DNA of 64,000 nt from positions 1-64,000 of the forward strand of contig CALIWR010000028.1 in assembly GCA_938046585.1 (NCBI GenBank), read 5' to 3'. This DNA comes from an uncultured Propionibacteriaceae bacterium. Its GTDB lineage: Bacteria; Actinomycetota; Actinomycetes; Propionibacteriales; Propionibacteriaceae. Both the position numbers and the translations under genes were made by a program. The notes beneath the pieces were generated by a model, which saw only the letters and a program-made list of their open reading frames with translations, did no database searches and was not told the origin of the DNA. Each line of letters opens with the position of its first letter. Within the stretch, counting starts at the first letter, position 1. Of this stretch, positions 44,609 through 53,475 are shown in pieces.

Positions 44609-45514
44609 TCAGATCCGCAGCCGGCGGCGCCGGCTGGTGCGCCGCAGCGCCCGCCGCTCTGAACCACCTACCTCCCAGGCGTCGGGATGGTTGGCCAACC
44701 AGCGGTAGCTGGATATGGCGTACGGGATGTGCAGCAGGTACAGCAGGTCGATCACCAGCACCGTCAGCAGCGGCTGGGACATCAGCGCGGCCAGCAGGAC
44801 TACGGCGGCCAATAGCAGGATCGGGGCCCGGCCGCGACTCACTTTGGCGGTCTTGGCCGAGAAGGTCGGAAGCCGGGAGAAGGCGAGCGCGGCTACCGTG
44901 ATCAGCCAGAGCGCGGTCACTATCGGGCTGCACCACCAGCCGTCCCCGAACTGGACTTTGGTAATTGCCGGGACCAAGGCCAGCAGCGCTGCCGCCGGGG
45001 CGGGAACCCCGACGAAGAATTCCTTGGTGAAAGGTGGCCGGTTCGGGTCGTCCAGGAGCGTGTTAAACCGGGCCAGCCGCAGCACGATGCACGCGGCGTA
45101 CACCACCACCGCAACCCAGCACCAGTCCCGGGCCATCCCGCCATGGGGGCGCACCACGATGAAGTACGTGATCAGCGCCGGGGTGACACCGAAACCGATC
45201 GCGTCGCACAACGAGTCCAGCTCGGCGCCCATCTTCGAGGTCGCTGACAGCATCCGGGCCAGCCGTCCGTCCAACCCGTCCAGCACCGCCGCCAGGCCGA
45301 CCAAGGCCAAGGCCAGAAGATCCTTCCCATCGGCTGCGTAGCGGACCGCGCTTAACCCGCAGGCTAATGCCGCCAAGGTGACGATATTGGGCAGCAGCAA
45401 TACCCCACGGTTACGCTGCCCGGGCTGGTCGCTGGCCGCGAGGGCCTCGGCCGGCTCGTCGGTTGTGAGGTCCGGGGTACGTCGGGAGCCGGGCCGGTTC
45501 GTTCGTCGGGGCAT
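44609..45514 (-). CDS. pssA: CDP-diacylglycerol-serine O-phosphatidyltransferase
   Basis: A 301-residue CDP-alcohol phosphatidyltransferase. The signature D-G-x2-A-R-x8-G-x3-D-x3-D is seen as LDGLDGRLARMLSATSKMGA followed by ELDSLCDAIGFG. Six or more membrane helices span 30-260. It makes phosphatidylserine. Only 4 bases separate its ATG from the psd stop, so the two consecutive steps to phosphatidylethanolamine are one operon. A short basic, proline-rich N-terminal region precedes the helices. Confidence 0.94.
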   Translation of the reverse strand: MPRRTNRPGSRRTPDLTTDEPAEALAASDQPGQRNRGVLLLPNIVTLAALACGLSAVRYAADGKDLLALALVGLAAVLDGLDGRLARMLSATSKMGAELDSLCDAIGFGVTPALITYFIVVRPHGGMARDWCWVAVVVYAACIVLRLARFNTLLDDPNRPPFTKEFFVGVPAPAAALLALVPAITKVQFGDGWWCSPIVTALWLITVAALAFSRLPTFSAKTAKVSRGRAPILLLAAVVLLAALMSQPLLTVLVIDLLYLLHIPYAISSYRWLANHPDAWEVGGSERRALRRTSRRRRLRI

Positions 45515-45518
45515 GGCT

Positions 45519-46232
45519 TCAGTCCAGGACCGCGAGCAGGGTCTCGCCGCCCACCGCTCGTTGCCCGACCTCGGGCAGCAGGGTGGTCCCGGCCGGCAGA
45601 TAGGTGTCAACCCGGGAGCCGAAGCGGATCAGCCCGTACGTCTCGGCCAACTCCAGCTGGTCACCTGTGACTACCTCACACAGGATCCGCCGGGCCACCA
45701 GGCCGGCGATCTGGACGACCCCCACCCTGGTCCCGGCCTCGGTCTCCAGCCGTACGCAGCAGCGTTCGTTCTCGGTAGAGGCCTGCGCCACATCGGCCGG
45801 TAGGAACTGGCCTGGGGTGTGCTCGACCTGGGCCACCCGGCCAGCAATCGGGGCCCGCTGGACGTGGACGTCAAGCACTGACAAGAAGATGCTCACCCGC
45901 GGCAACGGGGCCTCGCCCAGGCCCAGTTCCGGCGGGGGCACCGCCTCGTCGACCAAGGTCACCTCACCGTCGGCGGGTGCCACTACCGCGCCGGGCCGGC
46001 TGGGCGGGACCCGGTTCGGGTGACGGAAGAACAGTGCCAGCGCTCCGGCGCTCAGCAGCGAGGCCCGCCGTAGCCAGCCGTGGCGCCAGCCCAGCAGCGC
46101 GACCACAATCGGCGCCGCGACAAACCGGCGCCCTTCGGGGTGAATCGGCGGCACCGAGGATCTGATCAGCCCCCAGAGGTGTTGCGGCAGCGGTTCGGGC
46201 TCGTGACCCTCTGGCAGCGGTCGCCTAGCCAT
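45519..46232 (-). CDS. psd: Phosphatidylserine decarboxylase proenzyme
   Basis: A 237-residue short-form PSD, which makes phosphatidylethanolamine. The self-cleavage site is FGSRVD near residue 205 (cut between Gly and Ser, the Ser becoming pyruvoyl). [15 protein letters not shown] and [20 protein letters not shown] are other conserved blocks. One or two N-terminal hydrophobic segments ([24 protein letters not shown]) attach it to the membrane. ATG with GGGAGAG upstream. Precedes pssA in the operon. Confidence 0.94.
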   Translation of the reverse strand: MARRPLPEGHEPEPLPQHLWGLIRSSVPPIHPEGRRFVAAPIVVALLGWRHGWLRRASLLSAGALALFFRHPNRVPPSRPGAVVAPADGEVTLVDEAVPPPELGLGEAPLPRVSIFLSVLDVHVQRAPIAGRVAQVEHTPGQFLPADVAQASTENERCCVRLETEAGTRVGVVQIAGLVARRILCEVVTGDQLELAETYGLIRFGSRVDTYLPAGTTLLPEVGQRAVGGETLLAVLD

Positions 46233-46288
46233 GCTCTCCCTCGCGAGTCGTGGTGTTGGTGGTCATTGTCCCACCCTGCCGGTGTCGT

Positions 46289-47602
46289 TCAGGCGTCGGT
46301 CATCCGTCCGGAGAGGAATTCCTGATAGGCAGGCAGATCCAGCTGCCCAGATCCGGAGACCCCGATCAGGATCACCGGTGACTGGCCGGTCTCGGCGGCG
46401 GCCCGGGCCTGGCGCAGGGCCCCGGCGATGGCGTGGTTAGATTCCGAGGCCGGGACAATCCCCTCGGCCCGGGCGAACAAGGTCCCGGCCTGGAAAGCTT
46501 CGAGCTGGCCGATCGCCGTGGCCCGCAGCAGCCCCTCGTGGTAGGCGTGTGAGACTAGCGGCGCCATCCCGTGGTAGCGCAGCCCGCCGGCGTGGACCGG
46601 GTCGGGGACGAAGTCGGCGCCTAGGGTGTACATCTTGAGCAGCGGCGTCATCGCGGAGGTGTCGCCGTAGTCGTAGCGGTATTCGCCCTGGGTGAGGCTC
46701 GGCGCCGCCTGCGGCTCGCAGGCCCAGATCTCGGTCTGCGCAGAGCCGGTCAGGTTTTCCCGGATGAAAGGGAAGGCGATCCCGCCCAGATTTGAGCCGC
46801 CACCGGCGCACGCGAACAGGTAATCTGGCTGCCCTTCACCGAACAGCGCCAACTGTTTGATCGCCTCCAAACCGATCACGGTCTGGTGCAGCAGCACATG
46901 GTTCAGCACCGAGCCCAGCGAATAATGGCAGGTGGGATCGTGGACGGCCACTTCGACGGCCTCCGAAATCGCCATTCCCAGCGATCCGGGGGTGTCGGGG
47001 AAACGTTGCTGCAGGGCCCGCCCGACCTCGGTGAGGTCGGAGGGGGAGGGGTGCACGGTGGCGCCGAAGGTCTCCATCAACACGTGGCGGTACGGCTTCG
47101 CGTCGTACGTGGAGCGGACTTGGAAGACCTCACACTGCAGGCCGAAGGCTTCGGCGGCGAAGGCCAGCGCCGAGCCCCACTGGCCGGCGCCGGTCTCGGT
47201 GACCACTTTGGTCATCCGGGCCTGCGCATTGGCGTACGCCTGGGCGACGGCCGAATTGGTCTTGTGACTGCCGACTGGGGAGGAACCCTCGTATTTGTAG
47301 TAGATCCGGGCGGTGGTCGCTAGCGCCTGCTCCAGCCGCCGGGCCCGGGCCAGCGGGGACGGGCGCCACAACTTGTACAGCTCGCGGACCGGTTCTGGGA
47401 TCTCAACCCAACGTTCGGTGGTGACCTCCTGGGCGATCAGGTCGGGCGGGAAGATCACGGCCAATTCGTCGGGCTGCAGCGGCTCCCGGGTCGCTGGGGA
47501 CAGCGGCGGCGGGGGCGGTGTCGGCAGGTCAGCGACGATGTTGTACCAGTGCGTGGGAATCTCCGACTCCGGGAGTACCACATGGGTCAGGTCTTCGGTC
47601 AC
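46289..47602 (-). CDS. trpB: TrpB2-type tryptophan synthase beta-like protein
   Basis: A 437-residue PLP enzyme of the TrpB2 class. The lysine that binds PLP is K114 in GSSPVGSHKTNSAV; the phosphate loop is CAGGGSNLGG. The proline-rich stretch PTPPPPPLSP near 28-37 is common in TrpB2. TrpB2 proteins act without TrpA; they condense indole (or phosphoserine-derived aminoacrylate) with serine. No other trp gene is near. GTG 47602 begins MTEDLTHVVLPESEIP; upstream in-frame sequence has no family resemblance. psd and pssA follow in the same direction (56-base gap). Confidence 0.9.
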   Translation of the reverse strand: MTEDLTHVVLPESEIPTHWYNIVADLPTPPPPPLSPATREPLQPDELAVIFPPDLIAQEVTTERWVEIPEPVRELYKLWRPSPLARARRLEQALATTARIYYKYEGSSPVGSHKTNSAVAQAYANAQARMTKVVTETGAGQWGSALAFAAEAFGLQCEVFQVRSTYDAKPYRHVLMETFGATVHPSPSDLTEVGRALQQRFPDTPGSLGMAISEAVEVAVHDPTCHYSLGSVLNHVLLHQTVIGLEAIKQLALFGEGQPDYLFACAGGGSNLGGIAFPFIRENLTGSAQTEIWACEPQAAPSLTQGEYRYDYGDTSAMTPLLKMYTLGADFVPDPVHAGGLRYHGMAPLVSHAYHEGLLRATAIGQLEAFQAGTLFARAEGIVPASESNHAIAGALRQARAAAETGQSPVILIGVSGSGQLDLPAYQEFLSGRMTDA

Positions 47603-47937
47603 TCCGGGCACGATACCGACTCGCCGCCACGAATCGGAGCGGTTATCACCGGCCGGACCGGGGCGTCGTCCCTGGCCTGAGCCGATGGGGAACTCGACTT
47701 TCGTCGATCTGTTCCTGCATAAGCTGTCCTGGTCGTCCTTTGATCCTGGCGAGCCGGATCGTCGTGGTGACCACCTACGCGAATACGCCGCCCGCCTGGA
47801 TCGGGTGGTGCCCAGGACGAAAACCTCGGCTGCTACAAAGTTCACCCGGGCCGCTGTCGCGGCCGGGCATCGGCAGGCGGCGGACCTGGAAGGCTGCTAT
47901 GCGGCCTGGTCGGGGCGAGGGCAGCTGAGCGCCGGTG
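47603..47937. other. Interval between trpB2 and pepP, largely without recognised gene
   Basis: It must hold the trpB2 promoter and the pepP 3-prime region. The only candidate is a weak plus-strand frame from ATG 47685, listed separately. No T-box or trp leader was recognised. Confidence 0.45.
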
Positions 47938-48029
47938 TTACGAGGCCAGCAGCGGGGCCATCCAGGCCTCGAGCTCGTCGGGATCGGTGGGGATCTGGTG
48001 GGACAGCACCTCGCAGCCGTCCTCGGTGA
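47685..48029 (+). CDS. Doubtful hypothetical protein
   Basis: A plus-strand frame of 114 codons. The first 85 residues (MGNSTFVDLFLHKLSWSS, later HLREYAARLDRVVP and YAAWSGRGQLSAG) have a plausible amino-acid mix with a helix-like pattern. The last 29 are Arg/Pro-rich and overlap antisense to pepP by 92 bases, which argues against it. It may be a truncated remnant. No family is recognised and no ribosome site is clear. Confidence 0.22.
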   Translation: MGNSTFVDLFLHKLSWSSFDPGEPDRRGDHLREYAARLDRVVPRTKTSAATKFTRAAVAAGHRQAADLEGCYAAWSGRGQLSAGVTRPAAGPSRPRARRDRWGSGGTAPRSRPR

Positions 48030-49386
48030 TCACAATGTCGTCCTCGATCCGGATCCCGATCCCGCGCAGCGGCTGCGGCACCAGCAGGTCGTTGGCGCGC
48101 AGGTAGATCCCCGGCTCCACCGTGATCACCATGCCCGGACGCAGTATCCCCTCGCGGTAAAATTCGCGACGCGCCTGGGCACAGTCGTGCACATCCAGGC
48201 CCAGGTGGTGCGAGGTCCCGTGCACCATCCAGCGCCGGTGCTGGCCGCCGTCGACGGTCAGGGACTCCTCGGCGCTCACCGGCAGGATCCCCCACTCGGC
48301 CAGCTTGCGGGCCACCACGGCCACCGCAGCGTCGTGGACGTCGCTGAAACGGGCCCCCGGCCGGGCGGCGGCGATCCCGGCCCGCTGCGCTTCCAGTACC
48401 GCCTCGTACACCTGACGCTGCTCGGGGGTGAAATGCCCGTTGACTGGCAGGGTACGGGTGACGTCGGCGGTGTACAGGGAGTCGAGTTCCACCCCGGCGT
48501 CGAGCAGCAGCAGGTCGCCGTCGCGCAGGTCACCGTCGTTACGGATCCAGTGCAGGGTGTTGGCGTGGTCGCCGGAGGCGGCGATGGTGTCGTAGCCGAC
48601 AGCGTTGCCAGCATGGCGGGCGTACAGCGCGAAAACTCCCTCGACCCAGCGTTCCCCGCGGCCCCGACGGACCGCTTCCGGTAGGGCCCGGACTACCGCC
48701 TCGAAGCCGGTTGCGGTGGCGACGCAGGCCTGCCGCATCTGGTCGATCTCGAAGGGGTCCTTAGTCAGGCGCAGCTCGCTGACGGCGACCTCGAGCTCCT
48801 CGTCGCCGGCGAGGTCCTCGCCGCCGCGGCGCTCGTCGACCAGGGTGGTCACGTCGGTGCTGATCCGCAGCACCCGGGTCGGCAGCTGCGGCTGCAAGGC
48901 CTCGGGCAGGTCGCGGATGTGGGCGGTCGCCAGCCCGGTCCAGGCGCTCATCTCGGCCAGCGACTCCCGCTGCCCGACCCACATCTCGCCGTAGCGGGGG
49001 TCGGCGTAGAACTCCTCATCGGTACGGGGAGCCCGAGACGAGAAGTACAAGGTGGGGTGGTGTCCGTCGTCGGTCGGCTCCAGCACCAGCACCGCGTCCG
49101 GCTCCCGGTCGCTGCCCAGGCCGGTGAGGTAGGCGAAGGCGGTGTGCGGGCGGAAACGGTAGTCGGTGTCGTTGGAACGTACCTGCAGGCCACCGGCTGG
49201 GATCACCAGCCGCTCGCCGGGGAACAACGCCGACAGGCGATCCCGGCGGGCCTGGGTGTGGGCGGTTGCGGGCAGCGGCCGTGGCAGGGTCTCGTCGTAC
49301 GGAGCCCAGGCGTCGCAGATGAAGGCCTTGAAAGCCTCGCTGAACGGGATCTGTCGGTTGGGCAGCTTCGGCTGCTGGGTGCTCAC
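47938..49386 (-). CDS. pepP: Xaa-Pro aminopeptidase P
   Basis: A 482-residue M24B metallopeptidase that frees N-terminal residues linked to proline. The N-terminal creatinase-like domain includes RSNDTDYRFRPHTAFAYLTG. Metal ligands are seen in LLLDAGVELDSLYTADVTRT (two Asp), HGTSHHLGLDVHD (His), ITVEPGIY (Glu) and GIRIEDDIV (Glu). GTG 49386 has GAGGAG 7 bases upstream. Monocistronic. Confidence 0.95.
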   Translation of the reverse strand: MSTQQPKLPNRQIPFSEAFKAFICDAWAPYDETLPRPLPATAHTQARRDRLSALFPGERLVIPAGGLQVRSNDTDYRFRPHTAFAYLTGLGSDREPDAVLVLEPTDDGHHPTLYFSSRAPRTDEEFYADPRYGEMWVGQRESLAEMSAWTGLATAHIRDLPEALQPQLPTRVLRISTDVTTLVDERRGGEDLAGDEELEVAVSELRLTKDPFEIDQMRQACVATATGFEAVVRALPEAVRRGRGERWVEGVFALYARHAGNAVGYDTIAASGDHANTLHWIRNDGDLRDGDLLLLDAGVELDSLYTADVTRTLPVNGHFTPEQRQVYEAVLEAQRAGIAAARPGARFSDVHDAAVAVVARKLAEWGILPVSAEESLTVDGGQHRRWMVHGTSHHLGLDVHDCAQARREFYREGILRPGMVITVEPGIYLRANDLLVPQPLRGIGIRIEDDIVITEDGCEVLSHQIPTDPDELEAWMAPLLAS

Positions 49387-49539
49387 GGGATGCTCCTCAT
49401 CGTCTCTGGCAGTCTAAGTGGTGTTGCCGAGCGGCTGCGCCGGAGGGAAAAAGGCTCTCATGGGCCCGTACCCCAGAGCCGGGCGAGGCGGCGATGGGGG
49501 GTCGGTAGAGTACGGTCCACAACCACAGGAGGTGCGCGT

Positions 49540-50274
49540 ATGCAGGCCGACCCGTCCGCCCTACGGAGGCTGCTGGACCTGCAGCGGATTGACACCGCGA
49601 TCAGCCAGTTGGAGCACCGGGCGAAGACCCTGCCGGAGCATGAGCAGCTGAGGCAGCATCAGGCCACCCGTACCTCGCTGGGCCAGGAGCTGGTCGCTGC
49701 CGAGACCGCGGTTAGTGATGCCACGACCGCCCAGCAGCGCGCGGAATCCGGCTTGGAACCGGTCCGGGCCCGGCTACGACGTGACCAGGCCATGGTGGAC
49801 GCCGGCACTGTCACTGACCCCAAGGTGCTGCGCAGCATGCTGGACGAGATCGAGCACCTGGTGTCGCGGATCGCGACCTTGGAGGACACCGAGCTGGAAC
49901 TGATGCAGGCCGTAGAGGACGCCGAGCAGGCCCGCGACCAGGTCCAGCACCGCAAGCTCGAGCTCGAGAACCGGATGCGGGCCCTGATCGCGAGCCGTGA
50001 CCAGACGGTGGCCGCGTTGTCGGCTGAGGTGGCTATCGAACGGGGCCGCCGAGAGCAGCTGGTCAAGGAGCTGCCGGCGCCGCTGGTTGACCTGTACGAG
50101 AAGGTTCGGGCCCGCCTGGGTGGTTCCGGAGCCGCCGAGTTGAAGGGGCGTCGTTGTACCGGCTGTGGTCTTGAGGCGACTCCCGCCGACTACGACCGTT
50201 ACCAGGCCTGCCCGGCAGACGAGGTGATCCGCTGCGAGGAGTGCTCGCGGATCCTAGTCCGGACGGAGCAGTAG
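49540..50274 (+). CDS. Zinc-ribbon coiled-coil protein (zf-RING_7/DUF164 family)
   Basis: A 244-residue protein. Residues 5-180 form a long antiparallel coiled coil (LRRLLDLQRIDTAISQLEHR; many Glu, Gln and Arg heptads). The C-terminal 45 residues are a C4 zinc ribbon: GRRCTGCG, then IRCEECSRILV. Members include Rv2229c. They are thought to bind nucleic acid or to help nucleases; the role here is not known. AGGAGG lies 7 bases before ATG 49540. The stop overlaps the RNB gene by one base, so the two are an operon. Confidence 0.9.
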   Translation: MQADPSALRRLLDLQRIDTAISQLEHRAKTLPEHEQLRQHQATRTSLGQELVAAETAVSDATTAQQRAESGLEPVRARLRRDQAMVDAGTVTDPKVLRSMLDEIEHLVSRIATLEDTELELMQAVEDAEQARDQVQHRKLELENRMRALIASRDQTVAALSAEVAIERGRREQLVKELPAPLVDLYEKVRARLGGSGAAELKGRRCTGCGLEATPADYDRYQACPADEVIRCEECSRILVRTEQ

Positions 50275-51707
50275 TGCCGGCCCGTCAGATCATCGCCCCG
50301 TTCGGGGTCCCGGAGCCGATCGCTGCCGGTCTGGCCCGGCTGCGCAAAGACCTGCAGATCCCCGGTGCCTTCCCGGCCGCCGCGCTCGCCGCGGCCGCGA
50401 CCAGCGCTGCGCATCCGCGCCCGCTGCCGGAGCTGGATCGGACCGATATCGACCTGGTGACGATCGACCCGCCAGGCTCCATGGACCTCGACCAGGCCGT
50501 ACACCTGACCCGGCGCGGCGACGGCTTCACCGTCCACTACGCGATCGCTGATGTCGCTGCCTGGGTAAGCCCCGACGACCCGGTCGACGAGGAGGCGCAG
50601 CTGCGCGGTCAAACCTATTACTCGCCGCAGCAGCGCGCCTCGTTGTACCCGCCTCGGCTGAGTGAGGACGCGGCTTCGCTGCTCGACGATGGCCAGGCCC
50701 GGCCGGCCTTGCTGTGGACTATCGACTTGGATCGTGACGGGCTGACGACTTCGGCCCGGGTGGAGCGGGCGGCGGTCCGCAGCCGGGCCCGGCTGACGTA
50801 CCGGAAGGCCCAGGCCGAGATCGACGCCGGCACCGCGACCGAGTCGCTGATGCTGCTGAAGACGGTCGGGCAGCTACGCGAGGCCCAGCAGGAGGCCCGC
50901 GGCGGGATCAGCCTGGCGATCCCGGAACAGGAGATTGACACCGAGCGGGGCCAGTGGCGGCTGCGGTATCGGGCCGGGCTGCCGGTGGAGGGCTGGAATG
51001 CGCAGATCTCACTGCTGACTGGCGCCGCGGCCGCCGAGATCATGATCGACGGCAAGGTCGGGATCCTACGGACGTTGCCGGCCGCCGAACCGGCCGCGAT
51101 CGACAGGCTGCGTCGTACCGCGAAGGGCTTGAAGATCCCCTGGCCTGGCTCGATGGGCTACCCGGAGCTGGTCCGTTCGTTGGATCCGAAGGTCCCGGCG
51201 CACCAGGCGATGATCCAGGCCTGCGCCCGGCTGTTCCGGGGAGCCGGGTATCTGGCCTTCGACGGGCAGGTGCCCGACCGGGACCTGCAGCATGGGGCGT
51301 TGGCGATGCGCTACGCCCACAGTACGGCGCCGTTGCGGCGGCTGGTGGACCGGTACGTGCTGGAGACCTGCCAGGCGCTGGTTGCCGGCCGGGAGGTGCC
51401 GGACTGGGTACGGGCTGCGCTGCCGGGGCTGGCGGCCATCATGGATGAGTCGGGGACTCGTGCCCGCAAGTACGAACGCGGGATCGTTGATCTGATGGAG
51501 GCGTTGGTGCTTGAGCCGCGTATCGGGCAGGCCTTCCCGGCCGTGGTAGTGGAGGTGGGCCGGGACGGGAGCAGCGGCACGGTCGTGATCAGCGAGCCGG
51601 CGATCGAGGCCCGGGTGGAAGGCCAGGTGGAATTGGGAGCCTCGGTCACGGTCCGGCTGATCGAGGCCGACCCTGAACGGGGGGAAGTGAAGTTCCGTCT
51701 CGTCTGA
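50274..51707 (+). CDS. RNB-domain 3-prime exoribonuclease (RNase II/R family, short)
   Basis: A 477-residue RNB nuclease without the cold-shock domains of E. coli RNase II/R and perhaps with a minimal S1-like end. The active site reads IDPPGSMDLDQAV, with D65, D71 and D73 in place and Gln74 where RNase II has a fourth Asp. Downstream RYAHSTAPLRRLVDRYV is the second family motif. It degrades RNA from the 3-prime end. GTG 50274 overlaps the zinc-ribbon gene stop. The short form is common in actinobacteria. Confidence 0.9.
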   Translation: MPARQIIAPFGVPEPIAAGLARLRKDLQIPGAFPAAALAAAATSAAHPRPLPELDRTDIDLVTIDPPGSMDLDQAVHLTRRGDGFTVHYAIADVAAWVSPDDPVDEEAQLRGQTYYSPQQRASLYPPRLSEDAASLLDDGQARPALLWTIDLDRDGLTTSARVERAAVRSRARLTYRKAQAEIDAGTATESLMLLKTVGQLREAQQEARGGISLAIPEQEIDTERGQWRLRYRAGLPVEGWNAQISLLTGAAAAEIMIDGKVGILRTLPAAEPAAIDRLRRTAKGLKIPWPGSMGYPELVRSLDPKVPAHQAMIQACARLFRGAGYLAFDGQVPDRDLQHGALAMRYAHSTAPLRRLVDRYVLETCQALVAGREVPDWVRAALPGLAAIMDESGTRARKYERGIVDLMEALVLEPRIGQAFPAVVVEVGRDGSSGTVVISEPAIEARVEGQVELGASVTVRLIEADPERGEVKFRLV

Positions 51708-51731
51708 ATCGCCCACGGGTTACCGGGGCGG

Positions 51732-52535
51732 TCAGGTTGCCTGGTGCTCGGCCAGGAGCCGGCTGGCGGCGCGGGCGCCGGAGGCCATCAGGGGGCCGCT
51801 GATCTCGGAGTCGATCCGCGCCAGGAGATCGTGCGGATAGTCGGCGGGTAGCAGATCCGCGGGCAGCGCGGGCAGCGAGCCCCACAGGTGGGTGGCCTTG
51901 CTGAGGATCGCGTGGGCCGTGACCACCTGCCGCAACAGAGCCGGGCGGGAGTCGTCTGCGGCGCCCGGATCCTGGTGTTCGTGGATCTGGTCCAGGTATG
52001 CCGCCAGGGCGCTGATCCGCTCGGCCGCCTCGGCCAGCGGCCAGGCGCGCGCCGCCAGGTCCCGCGCGGTGTCGAGATCGACCTCCAACAGTCCCGTACA
52101 GCATGCGGGGGAGTCGGCCCAGGGCCCCGCCGGCCGCATGCCTAGTAGCACGCCGGGCCGCGGCGAGGCCCAGCCCTCGTCGAAGGCCGCTGATCGCAGG
52201 GCGTCACGTTCGGTACGCCGGGTCTCGGGGATGTCGTAGATCACGATCTGGAAGTGGCCCTGCCAGTCGGGCTGCTCACCGAAGCGGTTCCGGATCGTGC
52301 GGTAGCGTCGCAGATAGGAGCCGCTGAGCCGGTAGCTGGTGCGCCGGCCGTCGCGGCGGGAGCAGAGCCGACCGTCGGCGAGTGCGCGGGCCAGATGGGA
52401 ACGTGTGCCGGAGGCGCTCATTCCTAGCGCGCCCAGGATTTCTCCGATGAAGGAGCTAGGCAGCTCCTCGACCTCACACAATCCGCACAGGAAGGCAATG
52501 GTGGCGGGGGTCACGGTGGACGGGTGTGAGGTCAT
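51732..52535 (-). CDS. PaaX-family transcriptional regulator
   Basis: A 267-residue protein. The N-terminal winged helix (residues 8-85: FLCGLCEVEELPSSFIGEIL, then ALADGRLCSRRDGRRTSYRL) is followed by the PaaX central domain with HFQIVIYDIPETRRTERDAL and a helical C-terminal domain (AHAILSKATHLWGSLPALPADLLP). E. coli PaaX senses phenylacetyl-CoA; no paa genes are near, so ligand and targets are unknown. It is divergent from the CPBP protease gene with 128 bases between the two chosen starts, in which two TGATACG repeats lie. Confidence 0.88.
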   Translation of the reverse strand: MTSHPSTVTPATIAFLCGLCEVEELPSSFIGEILGALGMSASGTRSHLARALADGRLCSRRDGRRTSYRLSGSYLRRYRTIRNRFGEQPDWQGHFQIVIYDIPETRRTERDALRSAAFDEGWASPRPGVLLGMRPAGPWADSPACCTGLLEVDLDTARDLAARAWPLAEAAERISALAAYLDQIHEHQDPGAADDSRPALLRQVVTAHAILSKATHLWGSLPALPADLLPADYPHDLLARIDSEISGPLMASGARAASRLLAEHQAT

Positions 52536-52615
52536 GGCACCATCTTGTGCCCGGCGTGCCTGGTCTGGGCGCAGCTACGCCCAGGTCCGCGCGTACGACC
52601 GGAGAGGCCGGCTCC

Positions 52616-52640
52616 TATGATACGTCTCACGTCTGATACG
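52616..52640. promoter_or_regulatory. TGATACG direct repeats overlapping a -10 element
   Basis: TGATACG occurs at 52618-52624 and 52634-52640. The first overlaps TATGAT (52616-52621), a good plus-strand -10, and on the other strand TATCAT serves the PaaX gene. This is the likely site of autoregulation by the PaaX-like protein. Confidence 0.5.
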
Positions 52641-52663
52641 AAACGTACGAAATGTGGGTCTTT

Positions 52664-53395
52664 ATGGAGCAGGAGTCGCGTTATGCCTTCTCGTCCGGTG
52701 GGTCTCGTCCGGCCCTGAGTCGGGTCGCAGCCTGGCGCGAGGTCGCCCTGGCGGTCGCGGTGCTGTGGCTGGTGCTCGGCGGGGGCTGTTTCTGGGCAGG
52801 AGCCCAATGGGTCCACGACTGCTGGGGCACGAGCCTGAACGCGGCCCTGATCCTCGATGTCATCTTCTTCGCCGGCTGCCTCGCGATCTCCGGTTTCGTT
52901 GGGTGGCGCCAGCGCCTGGGCGGGGAAGGATTCCGGGAACTCGGGTGGGGGCGACCGGCCCCGTGGCCGGCGCTGGTGATCGCCATCGTCTTTGGCCTGG
53001 CCTGGGTGGCGTTGAGTTATGCGCGCGGCGGTGACCCCCTCGCCTGGCCTTGGCAGCGCCCGATCATGATGGGCATCGGCCTGGTTCTCGCCTTCGGTGA
53101 GGAGATCATGGTTCGTGGCCTGATCCTGGACCGGCTTCACCGCTGCGGCACCAGCCGGCTCGTCCAGGTCGTGGTGACTGGAGCCATCATGGGCGTCTAC
53201 CACGGGATCATCGGCCACCACGTCTGGCCCAGCTACATGGTCTCCAGTTTCGTCTTGTTCAGCATCCTCTCGATGCTGTACGTGTTCGGCGGCCGCAGCC
53301 TGACCCCAGCCCTGATCGCGCACGCCATGACCCACTTCCTGGGTGACCCGAGCCTGATGCAGGGCATCCTGCGCGGAGTCCAGCTCGCTGGCTGA
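52664..53395 (+). CDS. CPBP-family intramembrane metalloprotease
   Basis: A 243-residue membrane protein with about eight hydrophobic segments. The CPBP (Abi) motifs are present: EEIMVR (E146, E147, R151), HGIIGH and a final HAMTHF histidine. Family members include the type II CAAX protease Rce1 and bacteriocin self-immunity proteins. Substrate unknown. ATG 52664 gives MEQESRYAF; ATG 52652 is an alternative. No strong ribosome site is visible. Divergent from the PaaX-like regulator, which may control it. Confidence 0.86.
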   Translation: MEQESRYAFSSGGSRPALSRVAAWREVALAVAVLWLVLGGGCFWAGAQWVHDCWGTSLNAALILDVIFFAGCLAISGFVGWRQRLGGEGFRELGWGRPAPWPALVIAIVFGLAWVALSYARGGDPLAWPWQRPIMMGIGLVLAFGEEIMVRGLILDRLHRCGTSRLVQVVVTGAIMGVYHGIIGHHVWPSYMVSSFVLFSILSMLYVFGGRSLTPALIAHAMTHFLGDPSLMQGILRGVQLAG

Positions 53396-53475
53396 ACGCC
53401 TCCGCGCTCAGGTAAATCCACTCAATCTGCTGCCGATCTTGTCGTCCTGATCTTCTTCCGGCAGGGATCGTCGAC

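Noticed and set aside
45519..46232. psd site GSR instead of the E. coli LGST suspected as defective
   Set aside because: FGSR-type sites are, to my knowledge, normal in short actinobacterial and archaeal-type PSD; the Gly-Ser cleavage pair is intact.
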